In this document: piece after piece, positions 1 to 20,174 of the stretch
How the letters are laid out: each line of letters begins with the position of its first letter
Numbering within the stretch: position 1 is the stretch's first letter
Source: Synaphobranchus kaupii
Taxonomy: Eukaryota; Chordata; Actinopteri; Anguilliformes; Synaphobranchidae
Assembly (NCBI GenBank): GCA_029718625.1
Contig: CM056379.1
Location: forward strand, 60,911,626 to 60,975,625
Length of the DNA: 64,000 nucleotides
Direction of reading: 5' to 3'
The notes under the pieces: model-generated
What the model saw: the letters and a program-made list of their open reading frames with translations, nothing else
Told to the model about the DNA's origin: nothing
The model's database searches: none
Made by a program: the position numbers and the translations under genes

Positions 1-1002
1 ATAAATGGAGAAAGTTCAGCACTGTTGCTACTCTCCCTAGGAGTGGCCGTCCTGTAAAGATGGCTGCAAGAGCACAGCGCAGAATGCTCAACGAGGTGAA
101 GAAGAATCCTAGAGTGTCAGCTAAAGACTTACACAAATCTCTGGCACATGCTAACATCTCTGTTGACGAATCTACGATACGTAAAACACTAAACAAGAAT
201 GGAGTTCATGGGAGGACACCACGGAGGAAGCCACTGCTGTCCAAAAAAAACATTGCTGCACGTTTGAAGTTTGCAAAAGAGCACCTGGATGTTCCACAGC
301 ACTACTGGCAAAATATTCTGTGGACAAATGAAACCAAAGTTGAGTTGTTTGGAAGGAACACACAACACTATGTGTGGAGAAAAAAAGGCACAGCACACCA
401 ACATGAATTCCCAAGTTTATCAAGACATTTTGCAGGAGAACTTAAGGCCATCTGTCCACCAATTGAAGCTCAACAGAAGATGGGTGATGCAACAGGACAA
501 CGACCCAAAGCACAGAAGTAAATCAACAACAGAATGGCTTCAACAGAAGAAAATACGCCTTCTGGAGTGGCCCAGTCAGACCTCAACCCGATTGAGATGC
601 TGTGGCATGACCTCAAGAGAGCGACTCACACCAGACATCCCAAGAATATTGCTGAACTGAAACAGTTTTGTAAAGAGGAATGGTCCAAAATTCCTCCTGA
701 CCGTTGTGCAGGTCTGATCTGCAACCACAGGAAACGTTTGGTTGAGGTTATTGCTGCCAAAGGAGGGTCAACCAGTTATTAAATCCAAGGGTTCACATAC
801 TTTTTCCACCCTGCACTGTGAATGTTTACATGGTGTGTTCAATAAAAACATGAAAACATATAATTGTTTGTGTGGTATTAGTTTAAGCAGACTGTGTTTG
901 TCTATTGTTGTGACTTAGATTAAGATCAGAACACATTTTATGACCAATTTATGCAGAAATCCAGGTAATTCCAAAGGGTTCACATACTTTTTCTTGCAAC
1001 TG
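1..1002 (+). mobile_element. Tc1-like transposon, 3' part (5' end outside window)
   Basis: The right end reads ...CTTGCAACTG followed by TA, the usual terminus and target of a fish Tc1 family whose ends carry a 'TTCACATACTTTTT' block. That block occurs twice (about 792-807 and 979-993), the direct-repeat arrangement inside the terminal inverted repeat. The left end lies off the window. Most of the internal part is a broken transposase gene, annotated separately. Confidence 0.9.
3..782 (+). pseudogene. Tc1-like transposase pseudogene
   Basis: A cut-and-paste transposase of the Tc1/mariner superfamily that would bind its own inverted repeats and insert at TA. Reading is open from the window edge through the second helix-turn-helix region (SGRPVK..., then SVDEST..RKTL) and the motif around the first catalytic residue (ILWTNETKVELFG). 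Near 410 about 100 bases are missing, including the GGGSIMVWGCF region, and the frame changes. The second catalytic block QQDNDPKH (about 490) and the third, DLNPIE (about 580), lie in different frames because of a second short deletion near 577. The first catalytic Asp, usual in W(S/T)DETK, is Asn here (codon aat). With two deletions and a lost catalytic residue the copy is dead. The C-terminus ends normally at the taa of 780-782. Confidence 0.92.
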
Positions 1003-1008
1003 TATAAT

Positions 1009-1207
1009 CAGGGTGTGAAATTAACACCAGCCAAATGCCGGTAAAATTTTGATTGTGGCTGGTAAACTTTTTTCTCTAGTAGCAACTTTGGCCAGTAACC
1101 AACCAGGTTGTTATACTGTAAAAGGTAATGTGGCTGGTAAAATGGCAGGTGTTTTTAGAATCCACAAGCCACTCTGGCCAGTGGGTGAAAATTAATTTCA
1201 TACCCTG
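1009..1207. mobile_element. hAT-like MITE (CAGGGTGTGAAATTAA ends)
   Basis: The two ends are inverted: CAGGGTGTGAAATTAA on the left and TTAATTTCATACCCTG on the right. The internal text repeats 'GTGGCTGGTAAA'. It has no coding capacity. A second copy lies at 29601-31280, split by another transposon. The CAG..CTG termini suggest hAT, but the flanks do not give a clean 8-bp duplication, and the left flank abuts the Tc1 end. Confidence 0.6.
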
Positions 1208-1646
1208 GCTGCAATTCCTACATAGTTCACTCAATATCAATGTAAATACCTGCTAATTAAAGCAGACAGTCGGCACGGAACTGTACAGAATCTATTCTGG
1301 TCAGGTCCAACCAAATGCCTCAAAACTCATTGGACGGCGCTTCACATTGCAGTAGGACAATGACCCCAAACACAAATTTTATGTTCTTGACTGGCCAAGT
1401 CAATCAATCAAACCGACCTGAATCCAATTGAACATGTCTTTCACTTGCTGAAGACAAGATTGAAGGCAATTTGTTTAATTACTTTTGGTCCCCTAAAATG
1501 GGGGTGACTATATGATAAAAGGGGCTGTAATACCTACATGGATCACTGGATATAGATGTAAATACCCTAAAATTAAATCTGAAAATCTGCACTTTAATAT
1601 TTAAAAATTGTGTCACTGTCCAAATACTTACAGACTACACTGTACT
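1208..1646 (+). pseudogene. Degraded Tc1-like 3' remnant
   Basis: Around 1350-1475 the text still encodes, across a frameshift, DNDPKHKFYVLDWPSQS and then TDLNPIEHVFHLLKTRLK: the second and third catalytic blocks of a Tc1 transposase. Downstream is a 3' end with 'CACTGTCCAAATACTTACAG' and a terminal ..ACACTGTA (about 1612-1643). The block 'CCTACAT.G.TCACT..ATAT' occurs twice (about 1217 and 1531), so the remnant seems to contain two partly duplicated 3' segments. It carries stops and frameshifts and is not functional. Confidence 0.7.
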
Positions 1647-4600
1647 TGCATACAACAAGCCCAAAATCTCAAAGACAATGCAGTGATTATCCATAAGAGC
1701 AAGCAAAGTGGGGCTGTTCTTAAAACAACGCAGCTATAGCAGTTTTTATTCTTAATTGGACCTAAAACCTGAAATCCACTCACTAAACTGCAAGCTAGGG
1801 TGGCTCTCTGAAAAAATAATGACCAAGAAAAGCCTGGTTGCAAGCATTTATCAAGTCTCATAAGAGCATTAGACATGACAGAGTGCTGTATCCCCAACAC
1901 GCTATGTCGGGCTTGGTTTCAGGAACACCAGTTCTTCAATAACAAGTTCCAGCTTCAATTAGACCCAAGTTACAACTGTAAGGCAACACTGATATTTTGC
2001 CGTATCAAAACTGTACAAATTCAAGAGACGTTTTTTCACTCAGAATGCAAACTGCTAACAAGATTGCTCTCATGCCTCAACACCCAGTTCATTAGTGACT
2101 CAGTAATGAAGGAGAATGAGGAAAAAAAAAAAAAAAAAGTTTAAAATCACAAACCAGATAACACAATGAGGCTGCAGCTGGTGATTGCCAAGGGAACCAA
2201 TGTAAAAATATCCCGACAAGCATGCTGCAGATAGCAGCATCCAGCCTTGCGGCTCAATATTGACCATGTTAAATTATAGCACAATTAGACTCTGTGCACT
2301 TACTCAACTGTGCATAAAGCAAATCATTCTGGTCACCATTACAGCATACATGAAGCAGAGTTGCCATCAAAACATCCATACAGAAATCTGACCCCATGGA
2401 AAACCGACCCAAGAATTAGCTTTCTATATAGAAAAATGAAGTCATTCTTCTAGTATAGAAAAGTTAGCCTCTTATGGAAAAATGACCAACGTATTGTAAA
2501 CTAGGTTCTTGGGATAGGAAGCCCGTAGTCCAGCCAGTTTTCCCTCCTCCCTGGTTGGCCACTCGGTCTCAGCACTCCACCAACATATGTCTTTACAGTC
2601 GGCTTAAAGATCCCTTTTGTGCTCCCAAGCTCAAGCAGGACTACGGTGTCAGAAAGCCTGGGTGTAAAAGATGACAGTCGTACCAAACGAAGGCCGAGCA
2701 GATGGCAGGGTTTGCTGTTTTTGTGGAGAGCTCTGAAGTTCAAAAGTTTGCTTGCGTGATTGGTAGCATGAAGCACATGTTTTGTAATGGGGAGTGGGGG
2801 CAAGCGGAAGTGTCCTGTCGGCGCACAACAGCATCACGCTGAGAGGGACTTGCTGTTGGTTTACACGGGCCCTGACCTCCTGACCTCTGGCTTCACGTCT
2901 TTCCGGGCCGCCCTTCTGCTCGCAGTCAGGCTCATGCCTCCACCGTGTCCTCAAGCAAATCCAAACAAATCCTCTGTACCGAGCGGGCCGGAGCTGCAAG
3001 TCCATTAATAACTCAAGACCTGCTCTCTGCAGGAACAGGACTGCGCTCTCTCCTTAGCTGGGAGCGGTGGACAGCATCAGAAGGTAACCTTCAGCACCCG
3101 CTGGCCAGACGGCCAATGAGATGTCTGCCCACCTGCTCGCTGGCCGATATCCACAAAGTGGCCGAAGAGCTGGAAAGGGCTGGAAAGAATTCCAGGCTCC
3201 ATCGCCAGGGATCAATGAAGGTCGCGCCTCAGGGGTTTAACTACTGTGCTGATATAGCACTTCTATCTCCAGGGCAGCTGCTGGGATTTGCCCCAATTAA
3301 AAACTTGCATGGACTCCGGGTCAAGCCTCGCCTCTCACCCCACTTTCCCATAAAGATGCACAAACGCACGTCTTCAACACACAGTACGCATGCCATTAAA
3401 CGTGATGACATTTCAAAATATGCTGACTGAATAGATTCCGCTTCAACCATTATATAAATAAATGCCTTTTTCCCCACTTTATATCGGTTATTTGCAATCT
3501 GCACCCATAGAACGGCTCAGGGTAGAAACAATCATCTGTACAGAAACAGGTTATAAATACCACACAAGAATGACATGACAATACAGTGTACAATGACTTG
3601 TACACCGTTTTATCTACGGACGATAACCAGTATATAACCAACTTTATAACAAATTAAAGTGACTCGAGTTCTGTGTTACACAGATTTGCTCTGGCCAAGT
3701 TTACACAAGAAGCAAATGTGAGGCTCTGAATTAAATTAGTCAAACAAACTGCCTCTGCAGTAGCAGTCATGCCAGTGGGCATGACCAACATGGATGCTTC
3801 CATGGTCACAAACCTGGCCAATCTGTCACGTCACGTGACAAGTAAACGTAATCCTACAGAGAATAAAGGGATTGGCGATGACTTTTCCTGAGAGAAAATA
3901 GCGTACTTATTACAATGAATCAAATCAGAGAGATGCAGAGTAGGGAAATGTGATTTTTAAATTACTTTCCCCCTTCGAACAGCCGTAATGGCAAAAAAAA
4001 AAATGACCCAAAAAAACCCAAAACAACCCATTCATCAGAGCATCAGGGGCAATCTCCTATAAATCTAATAATAATTTACTCAATTACTGTAGTGAGTGCA
4101 CAAAGAGGGGATGGGAGACAGGAAGCTATAGCCACGCTGTTTGCGTATAGCTGGAATGGGACGAAAGACTGGGGACGAACGGGCTCCCTTTCCTCAGCGC
4201 ATTGCTGCAGCGTGAGGCCGGGTGAGCGGAGGGGGCACCAGGGAACGGCTGAAAGGAGACAGCCTGTTCAGCCAGCGGTGGGTAAAACAGGAGGCAGAGT
4301 CAAATGTCCTTGAAGGAGTGATGATATCAGGCACTTAGAGAAGGCTCTACCATGGTCACTGTCGGCCTGGGCGGTGCTGCTGCCGTTGCCTCCCATACTG
4401 TTCCCTGTGCGCGCAAGCTAGTCCACTCGTCTGCCTGCCCTGCCTTCTTTCTATTCTGACTAGGGACACCATGCTGATGAGGAGCAGTAGCAATAGTAAT
4501 ATGGACTGAAACCTGAAAGCAAGGCAGGTACATTTTTTGTTGCTAAAAATAATGCTGTAGAGAACATAGACATTTTTAGGTTTTGATAACCGTAGATCTT

Positions 4601-5184
4601 ACATCATGGAATATTATGAAACCAGTATACCGTTGTATCCATTATTCTGACTATTACCTTCCCAAACATCAGCAAAAATCTCTTCTCAGAAAAATATTAT
4701 CAAGTGTTACACAACTTCCAGTGCTGTGGGGCGGCCATATATTGGCCCTTTTTTTTACAGAAACATTTGTGAAGGATAGATATTAATGCTTGTGCGGGCT
4801 CACAGCGGATATATTTTGCTTCTTCTGAAAGTGGAAGTCGAGGCTCGAGACCAGGAACTTAGTTGGAACACTGGTTCATTTCATTGCGGTGAAAAGGCGC
4901 ACAGACAGAATACCAACGGCCGCCGTTTCTAATCATGCCGGAAACACCATCGGCTCGTCGCTGAAGCCTTTTGGGTTGAAAGCTGCAATGGCCCCGTCCT
5001 TCCAGGGCTCACAAACAACCGAAGGGCCAGTACAGTACAGGAAGGAAACTGAATTCATGTTTCAGCGGTGCCATTGGCAATGATACTGACCCTTTTCTCA
5101 CTGCCCATGCATCTTGCTAGTTTCACTTTGCATCAAATGCTTGCCTTTATTTTTGAAGTGCAAGAGAAATCACAGCATATATGC
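1647..5184. other. gpatch8 intron 3, no recognised element
   Basis: Mostly unique-looking sequence with a poly-A run at about 2120-2138. Short open frames occur on both strands (for example 2945-3430), but none has recognisable protein motifs, a supporting splice context or biased codon use. I treat them as chance. The next gpatch8 exon, which would follow the G-patch exon on the minus strand, was looked for and not found. Confidence 0.5.
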
Positions 5185-5388
5185 CAGGGGTGTCCGGTCT
5201 TATCCGAAAAGGGCCGATGCGGGTGCAGGTTGTTGTATTAGCCCTGCACTAAGACACCTGATTCTACTTATCAAGTTCTTGATTGGTGACAATGATTATT
5301 TAATTAGTAGAATCAGGTGTCAGAGTGGTGGGCTAAAACAAAAAGCTGCACCCACACTAGCCTTTTCAGACAAAATTGGGGACCCCTG
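5185..5388. mobile_element. hAT-like MITE
   Basis: The ends are inverted: CAGGGGTGTCC.. and ..GGGGACCCCTG. The internal arms also mirror each other (CACCTGATTCTACT on the left, AGTAGAATCAGGTGTC on the right). It resembles the element at 42498-42691, which has a near-perfect 8-bp duplication. Here the flanks are too decayed to show one. It is non-coding. Confidence 0.65.
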
Positions 5389-13720
<8,332 letters not shown>

Positions 13721-14487
13721 GAGTCCTCTCATAATACAATTTATCTGCAGGGAAGAGTCCTTTCATTATGTAATTGAACTGTAGTAAGAGAGTCCACTCA
13801 CTATGTAATTGAACTGTAGGAAGAGTCCTCTCATTATGTAACTGAACTGTAGTAAGAGAGTCCTCATTATGTAATTGAGCTGTAAGAAGAGAGTCCTTTC
13901 ATTATGTAATTGAACTGTAGGAAGAGAGTCCACTCACTATGTAATTGAACTGTAGTAAGAGAGTCCTCTCATTATGTAACTGAACTGTAGTAAGAGTCCA
14001 CTCACTATGTAACTGAACTGGAGGAAGAGAGTCCTCTCATTATGTAACTGAACTGAAGGAAGAGAGTCCTCTCATTATGTAACTGAACTGAAGGAAGAGA
14101 GTCCTCTCATTATGTAACTGAACTGTAGGAAGAGAGTCCACTCACTATGCAACTGAACAGTAGGAAGAGTCTCCTCTCATTATGTAACTGAACTGGAGGA
14201 AGAGAGGCCTCTCATTATGTAATTGAACTGTAGGAAGAGAGTCCTCTCACTATGCAACTGAACTGTAGGAAGAGAGTCCTCATTATGTAATTGAACTGTA
14301 GGAAGAGAGTCCTCTATGTAATTGAACTGTAGGAAGAGAGTCCTCTATGTAATTGAGCTGTAAGAAGAGAGTCCTTTCATTATGTAATTTAACTGTAGTA
14401 AGAGTGCTTTCATTATGCAATTGAACTGTAGGAAGACAGTCCTCTCAATGTAACATAACTAAAGAGAAGGGAGTCCCTAAAAATGTA
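13721..14487 (+). repeat. 35-bp minisatellite, about 22 units
   Basis: Head-to-tail units start with GAGTCCTCTCATTATGTAA and continue with an (A/C)TGAACTGTAGGAAGA-like second half. Most units are 33-35 bases, and two shortened ones are 31. Several variant types (CTCT/CACT/TTTC in the first half, GTAG/GGAG/GAAG in the second) alternate along the array. The last units (after about 14440) decay. Three more decayed units occur at 15611-15690, past an unrelated 1.1-kb segment. Confidence 0.93.
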
Positions 14488-15610
14488 ATTTAAAGTGATT
14501 GTAAAGGTAAATCCATAATTGGCTTCAGACTACATTATATGGGGTTATTATGGTATGTATTAAGCATCAGCAACAGTGCAAAAAATCAATTGCATTGTAA
14601 TCTCAATGTCTATCAGTCTATCCATTTCCATCTATTCTTATGTGGGAAATAGGGTGGAGTTGAAGTTAATTACCGAGCTCTGACCAATTGGGTTCAGGTC
14701 CTCGCTGACATCATGAAGGACCTGGCGTGATGCCAATAAATGTTTTAATCTGATCCCATAGTTTAAGGCAAATAAAAGTATTCTGTCCTGCTAAAATAGC
14801 CTCTTGGAGTCAGGCGTATCAGGCGTAGCCTAACATTACCTTTTAGACGTTCACTTTTTCAATGCAATTGTTCTTGCCCTTTATTGTTATTAATGTGTTT
14901 TAATGAATTATGTCCTAATTAAGGGACCATAGTCTAACGCCAGAATCAAATCTGTGGCAGCTAGCCAGTAGCCCAAGTTCAGTAGCCTTCTAGCTCTCTA
15001 GTCTACGAAGTTGAATCAAACAAACATATTATTCTACGCTATTCATAGCATCGGGACAATGACGAAGCTCTAGAGTCTAGACTGTGGGAAAATCAAAGGG
15101 AAACTAAGCTACTTGCATTTTGTTCTTAAATTCTACCATAGCTGCATCTAAATGCTGTAGACCTAAATAAACTGTACGGTAAAGATGATTCCTGCACTTA
15201 TCTCAAGGGAAATACAGGTGGACTCAACATTGTTTATAGCCGTTTGGCCCAAGAGCTTGAAGCTATAGGTTATGGAGGACAGTAGCCTAGTGCTGGGGTT
15301 TATTGTTAAATTTGTGAAGATTTTGCTAGCTTGGTAACGTTAGCTAAGGTTACTCACTAAAACTCACCATTCCGTAACACTTTGTGCAGGATGAGAATTC
15401 GGTCACTCCTCTTCCTAGTCTGCTACAGTCGGTTCAGGCTCCTCTTTGGGCTCATACATGTAGGATATAGGGCCGTATTTTCCAAATTGCATCTGTTGCC
15501 ATGCTAGCCAGGTGTTTGTGTTTACTTGTGGGTGGTACATTTTGGGGGGAGCTGAGGTGGGGTGGTGGGGGGTTCCCGACCACGCCCATACAATCCTGAG
15601 TTTTTTTTCG
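14488..15610. other. Segment interrupting the minisatellite
   Basis: This 1.1-kb stretch separates two parts of the same minisatellite, so it may be an insertion. I could not find matching terminal repeats or a target duplication. A degenerate minus-strand exon-like stretch lies within it at 15368-15520. Confidence 0.45.
15368..15520 (-). pseudogene. Degenerate exon, 'YMYEPKEEPEPT' type
   Basis: On the minus strand an ATG near 15505 begins MATDAIWKIRPY. After a frameshift it continues YMYEPKEEPEPTVAD, then in the same frame two stop codons (tag, tga) around EEE, then PNSHPAQSVTEW and a donor-like G/GTGAGT. The acidic 'RPYMYEPE' start reminds me of a recurring fish repeat-borne gene whose product continues into a cysteine-rich domain of the P2X7 C-terminal type. 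That link is from memory and untested. The stops and frameshift make it non-functional. Confidence 0.35.
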
Positions 15611-15690
15611 AGTCCTCTCATAATAAAATTGAACTGCAGTGAAGAGTGCTGCAATTGAACTCTGGTGAACAGGGTCCTCCCATGATGTGA
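15611..15690 (+). repeat. Minisatellite outlier units
   Basis: About three decayed units (GAGTCCTCTCATAATAAAAT.., GAGTGCTGCAATTGAAC.., GGGTCCTCCCATGATGTGA) of the family at 13721-14487. Confidence 0.75.
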
Positions 15691-15695
15691 TCACT

Positions 15696-15726
<31 letters not shown>

Positions 15727-15741
15727 ACACACGCACACACC
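15691..15741. repeat. (CA)n microsatellite
   Basis: Alternating CA with a few CG interruptions, directly following the outlier minisatellite units. Confidence 0.9.
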
Positions 15742-17219
15742 CATCCACAGTACATTGTAAGTACTCTGAGCACAGAGGGAGCAGAATATAGTGCTGCTGC
15801 CGCTTCAGTCCGACACATTATGAATGAACCTTGAGCTCTACCCTAAGTTTAACGCCACTATCCATCTACCAGGAGCCGGGTTACTCAGCCAACCTTACTG
15901 CGCTCAGACTGAAAGCCTGTATGGATAGCCTTTGGCTTCAACGATCTGCATTTCGTATTGAGCAATAAAGTATTTTAATACTTATGGTAAAAGAATGCTA
16001 AAAGCTAAAAGCTCTTGTGGCCGATCAAACTTGAAACAGCTCCAACTGCTGTGCAGATAGTCATGTTTCCACTCGAGCACTGGGGTCAATGGCTCTGATC
16101 ACTGCAGCAGAATATTTAAACATTACCTCCAATGAACCTGCAAGTCCCCACAAGGAAAATCTAAGGAAAAGATGGATGCCATAATATTACTCATTTGAAT
16201 AAGAACACTAAGAATAATAATACAGGGCAACCCGCTTGCAGCCCAGGATGTAATGACTGTGGAACGTGGAAAAGGATTCTTCCAGTCAGTGATTGTCGTG
16301 AGTCTTGAAATTAACCAAAGTAAAGCCGCCGAAGCTCTGAACATCATTTGTTCTCTGCTCTCAAAACGATCTAAGGGAGGCTGAAAAATAATTCAGAAAG
16401 AATCGACAGACCTCAGACAGGTCGATAAATTGAAACTGTCGTTCTTAAAACAATGGCGGTCGAAAAAAGATGTTCAGTGGACTGCACTGCCATGACGTGA
16501 CCGATGCATTTAGCCAAAATTCAGATTGGACATTAGCATGGTGTTTCATACGCAAGAAAGTCTCCCTCTTAAAATGAATTGTCATTGTTTCACAGTATGG
16601 TATTATACCAGCACTGCTTTGTTCACTCATACTATTTTTAACAAGCACATTTATGAAAGGAAACGTACTAACATAGCACAGCAATGTTTAATTATTTTGA
16701 ATACTTCTATAAAATGACCACATGTAGAATAAAATAATCTAGGACAAAGCGGGTTGCACTGTAATAGTTTAAAATGTTAGTGTCCATTTTGGCTTTTTTT
16801 ACTTACTGAAGCCAAAGTAACTTCCATTGCAAAAGGCAAGAATATCTTGTCCAATACTTGAAGAAATGACCGGTATTAGATCATCACGTGATTTATAAAG
16901 TACTTGCACTGAAGTGCAATCCCATGATAATAGAGTGGAATCTTAATAGATGTATTGGTACTATTCTGCGTTACGATGCTCTGATAGTGACCACATTGAC
17001 CCCAGGAACTCCCCAAGGCCCTTGTCTGTCTGTCTGTCTGTCCGTCCGTGGATGCTTGTGGGTGGAGGGGGAGGGGCTGAAGGAGGGTCAGCCTAAGGTC
17101 GCCGTATATCTCTCGCAGGGGGAAAAGGTGAGAAGAACTGAATATTACCCAATTATACATGCAAGGCAGAAAATGTTAGAGAAAAAACAGGTCCCCAAGA
17201 GTAACACAGACCTCTAGCT
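15742..17219. other. gpatch8 intron 2, no element recognised
   Basis: AT-rich unique-looking sequence. A short (CTGT)n run lies at about 17022-17042. No coding evidence. Confidence 0.45.
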
Positions 17220-17530
17220 GCCTACGGACCACACACAATGAGTTGTGGGAGAGGTGCCGAGGGGCTCGAGCACTGCACACAGCTCCTTCGCACGCGGCGC
17301 GCCTGGACTGGCAGCTGTCACCCCGGGCACCTTCTGTCCTTACCTCCTCCCCGTGCCCAAACCTGCTGGTGGGGCGGCCCTGCCAGCTCCCGCCCGCGGG
17401 GCACCACAGACGCGGACGGCGGTGCGGAAAGGCGTTCAGCAGCAGCGTTCGGCGACGGGCCGGCGTCTTCCCGGCTCGTTCGCACCGGGGATTTCGACGC
17501 ATGTGGAAACATCAGTAGCGGGACTGGGAG
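17220..17530. other. CpG-rich block inside intron 2
   Basis: A 300-base stretch with many CpG dinucleotides (CGCGGCGCGCC, CCGCCCGCGGGG, GACGCGGACGGCGG and others), far GC-richer than the AT-rich intron around it. Three plus-strand frames and some minus-strand frames stay open through it, which GC-richness alone explains. None shows recognisable motifs. It could be a CpG island, an alternative promoter or an intronic regulatory element. A run of 17 C follows at 17687-17703. Confidence 0.45.
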
Positions 17531-19995
17531 AGTGTGGAAAGTTCACGTCCCCTTCCCCCTCAAACCCGCCCACCCACAATAAGCTCCTACTGATCGCTTA
17601 CCAGCAGGTGGCGTGCTTTTTGGGCGCGTCAGCCTCCGTGTTTGGGTGTATGCGAGGGTGGAAGTGACAGCTGCCTTCCAAAGCCACCCCCCCCCCCCCC
17701 CCCACCCACCCCCCTGCACCCAAATCAGGCAGAAGCTGTGTGCAACAGCTGAGCCCTAAGCATCTCTCCATAGACAATACCACAGGAGCAAACAGCACCT
17801 CCACCTGCCAATCAGGACACCTCTGTCTCGCTCTCCTCAATGTACGCTGAAAGTTACTTTTGTGACAAACCTGTAAACCGAAAGGCTTTTAATAAATAAA
17901 AAAAACTATGGAAATATTTTCTGCAGATATTTCTTAATGGCAGATAAGGTACAAAAACACCAAACTTGTCGTATCAATGCAGTATCGTTTTAAACCGAGC
18001 AACAAGCTGCTTTTCTATATATTTAATTGGGTATACAGTCAGGTTTTAATAATGGCATTTAATAACATCATAAGTGGAACGCTTTCTTTTAAGAGCGCAG
18101 AAATAATGTGTAGCGCAGGTTCCTCGCGCAGGCGTTTTTCGCTCCGTGCACGCCGCTGGTCTTGCCAAGGTGCTGTGATGTCTGAACAATTTGGCGGCTC
18201 TGGACATTTCCCATGACGTTTGGGAATGTTTGGAAAGGCTCTGCTGGCCTCGGGTTCAGAGGCACGAGAGACCGCAGGGCCGTGGGTGTCGGGCGAATAC
18301 TTTCGTGCCGCAGCTTCCGTTTCATGCTGGCCGGCTCCTTCACCCACCCCTGAGCATCTGTTGCCCCGTACCCCCGCCCTGTCGGGAACTAAGAGAGAAT
18401 GTACGCTAGAGAAGTTCTCAGCCAATATGATTATCTACCATAGCTTCAGAGATGAAACCTGAAACTTAATGAACTTTTCTAACTGCAAGAACTGGGAATA
18501 TTTACACTCTATGAGAGCCTTGCCTCGTATTCCTGCCAGCAACACACTGCACCCTATAGCATTAATATAACTTTCGCCACTTTTCGAGTTTCATGGAGAA
18601 ACCACTGGGGCATTTTCTAACATTTTTTTAATTTCCAGCTGGCATTGGACATTAACTCGTGTTTTCACATAGGTGCACGGTACCCAGCTCAATCTCCAGT
18701 TCTATAGACCGAGTGCTACAGTTGCGACACGGAAGTTACAAGACGTTTGCTTTTCACTGGCGTGTGCCGAGATTTTATACCTATTAATATTTATTATTTT
18801 TTGTTATGGCTCGCAGTAAAAAAGAATAAACACCAAACTGCTTTGCTAACTCCGTGATAATGTAATTATGCCTAGATACGTTAGTTACCTAACCACATAT
18901 TGCGTTTGCATTATCTGAAAAACAATGACAAAAGTTTATTGTAGCCAGCTATGCAGTAGCCTAAATTAAAGTTACTATTTGTAGCCTACGAGGCGGAATA
19001 GCCTTCTGCCGTCCAATAACGTTCATCACTGAGGGAAAGAAAGTAGGTAGGCCACATTCTGCTTATTTTACTGTATCAATTCACTTTATTTATTCCACTT
19101 ATTTTATTGAACATTTCGGACTCTGAATTAGCCGGTTATGGAGCAATAGCTTGCCATAATTCCCATCGCATAGGTCGTGTAGCCAGGTAGCGCATGAATT
19201 TAGAACGCTGATGAAACCTGTGACCCGGATGACCGTTCATATACAAGCATTTAAACCACGGCTGTCAACCAATCAGAATTGAGTATTTATCCAAGCCATG
19301 GTGTATATCTACCTCAAGGAGTTTAATGAACTGAGCAGCACTACAGTGACTGGAATAAGAACAACGGACTTCTGCATTCACAGGCGAATGCGAAGATTGA
19401 TGAGCTAATAACCATGCCTAATCCTAATTTGATAATTAAATTTGTGACAAATTGTGAGTTAAGTAATCCTGAAGTTTCAGCGGCATGAGAGTTCTTGGTA
19501 TTTGTGAGGGCGAGCAGAGGTGACTTTGGGCCCAGACAGGGTCGCATGCTGCGGTGCCTGAGTCAAGCTGCCTGTGATATTATCCACGTGTCTCGTCAGC
19601 GAAAAATGCACGAGCACCATGCCAACACAGAATGACAGAGGGTACTGTACACCCAATCACTGTGTTCAGAGAGGACAGAGAGAAGAGAGAGACAGAGAGA
19701 GAGAAAGAAAGAAGCGTTTACAGGAGACCCTAGGAAATAGGAATAGGAAAGCAAGAGCGTGCAAATACAAACCGGGTCATAGCTGCTTAGCTAATTGGGG
19801 CCAATTTGCTGCAGGAGAGAAATGTCGAACACCCCAAGTTGTGTATAATACTGGAAATTTTGGAAATCACTCTCCCACTCAACACATGCGCCCACACACT
19901 CTGGTACGTAAATAATACTGAATACTCATTCACACAGATCATACAGCTCTCACTCACAAACAACTAGGCACTGAATACAAGCCAGCACTCATGCC
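17531..19995. other. gpatch8 intron 2, no gene recognised
   Basis: Includes the C run at 17687-17703, a second moderately GC-rich patch at about 18110-18400, and a GA-rich tract at about 19676-19712. Overlapping open frames at 18039-18462 occur on both strands and are judged to be chance. Confidence 0.45.
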
Positions 19996-20092
19996 TTTCT
20001 CTCTCTCTCTCAGTTTCTCTCTCTCAGTTTCTCTCGCTTTCTCAATCTCTCTCTCTCTCCCTCACTCACTCTCCCTCTCTGTCTCTGTCTAG
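19996..20092. repeat. (CT)n-rich tract
   Basis: Imperfect CT repeat with CAGTTTCT and CACT interruptions. Confidence 0.85.
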
Positions 20093-20174
20093 AGTGGATA
20101 CTGTGCTGATGCCCTGGTTTATTAAAGAGGTTGTCTGTCAATCTACTGAAACCAATCATATTAGGGAAAACAAA

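Noticed and set aside
2649..3430. Frames of 118 and 161 codons in opposite directions near 2.6-3.4 kb
   Set aside because: Tested as possible gpatch8 exon 4 or another gene; the expected text after the G-patch (RTDPIP..) is absent and no splice-bounded homology is seen.
17176..17667. Four to five long overlapping frames on both strands
   Set aside because: Explained by high GC content, which lowers stop frequency. None has domain-like text, so I kept only the CpG-rich block.
18039..18462. Open frames up to 128 codons on both strands
   Set aside because: Mutually overlapping with no recognisable motif or splice signals; moderately GC-rich stretch.
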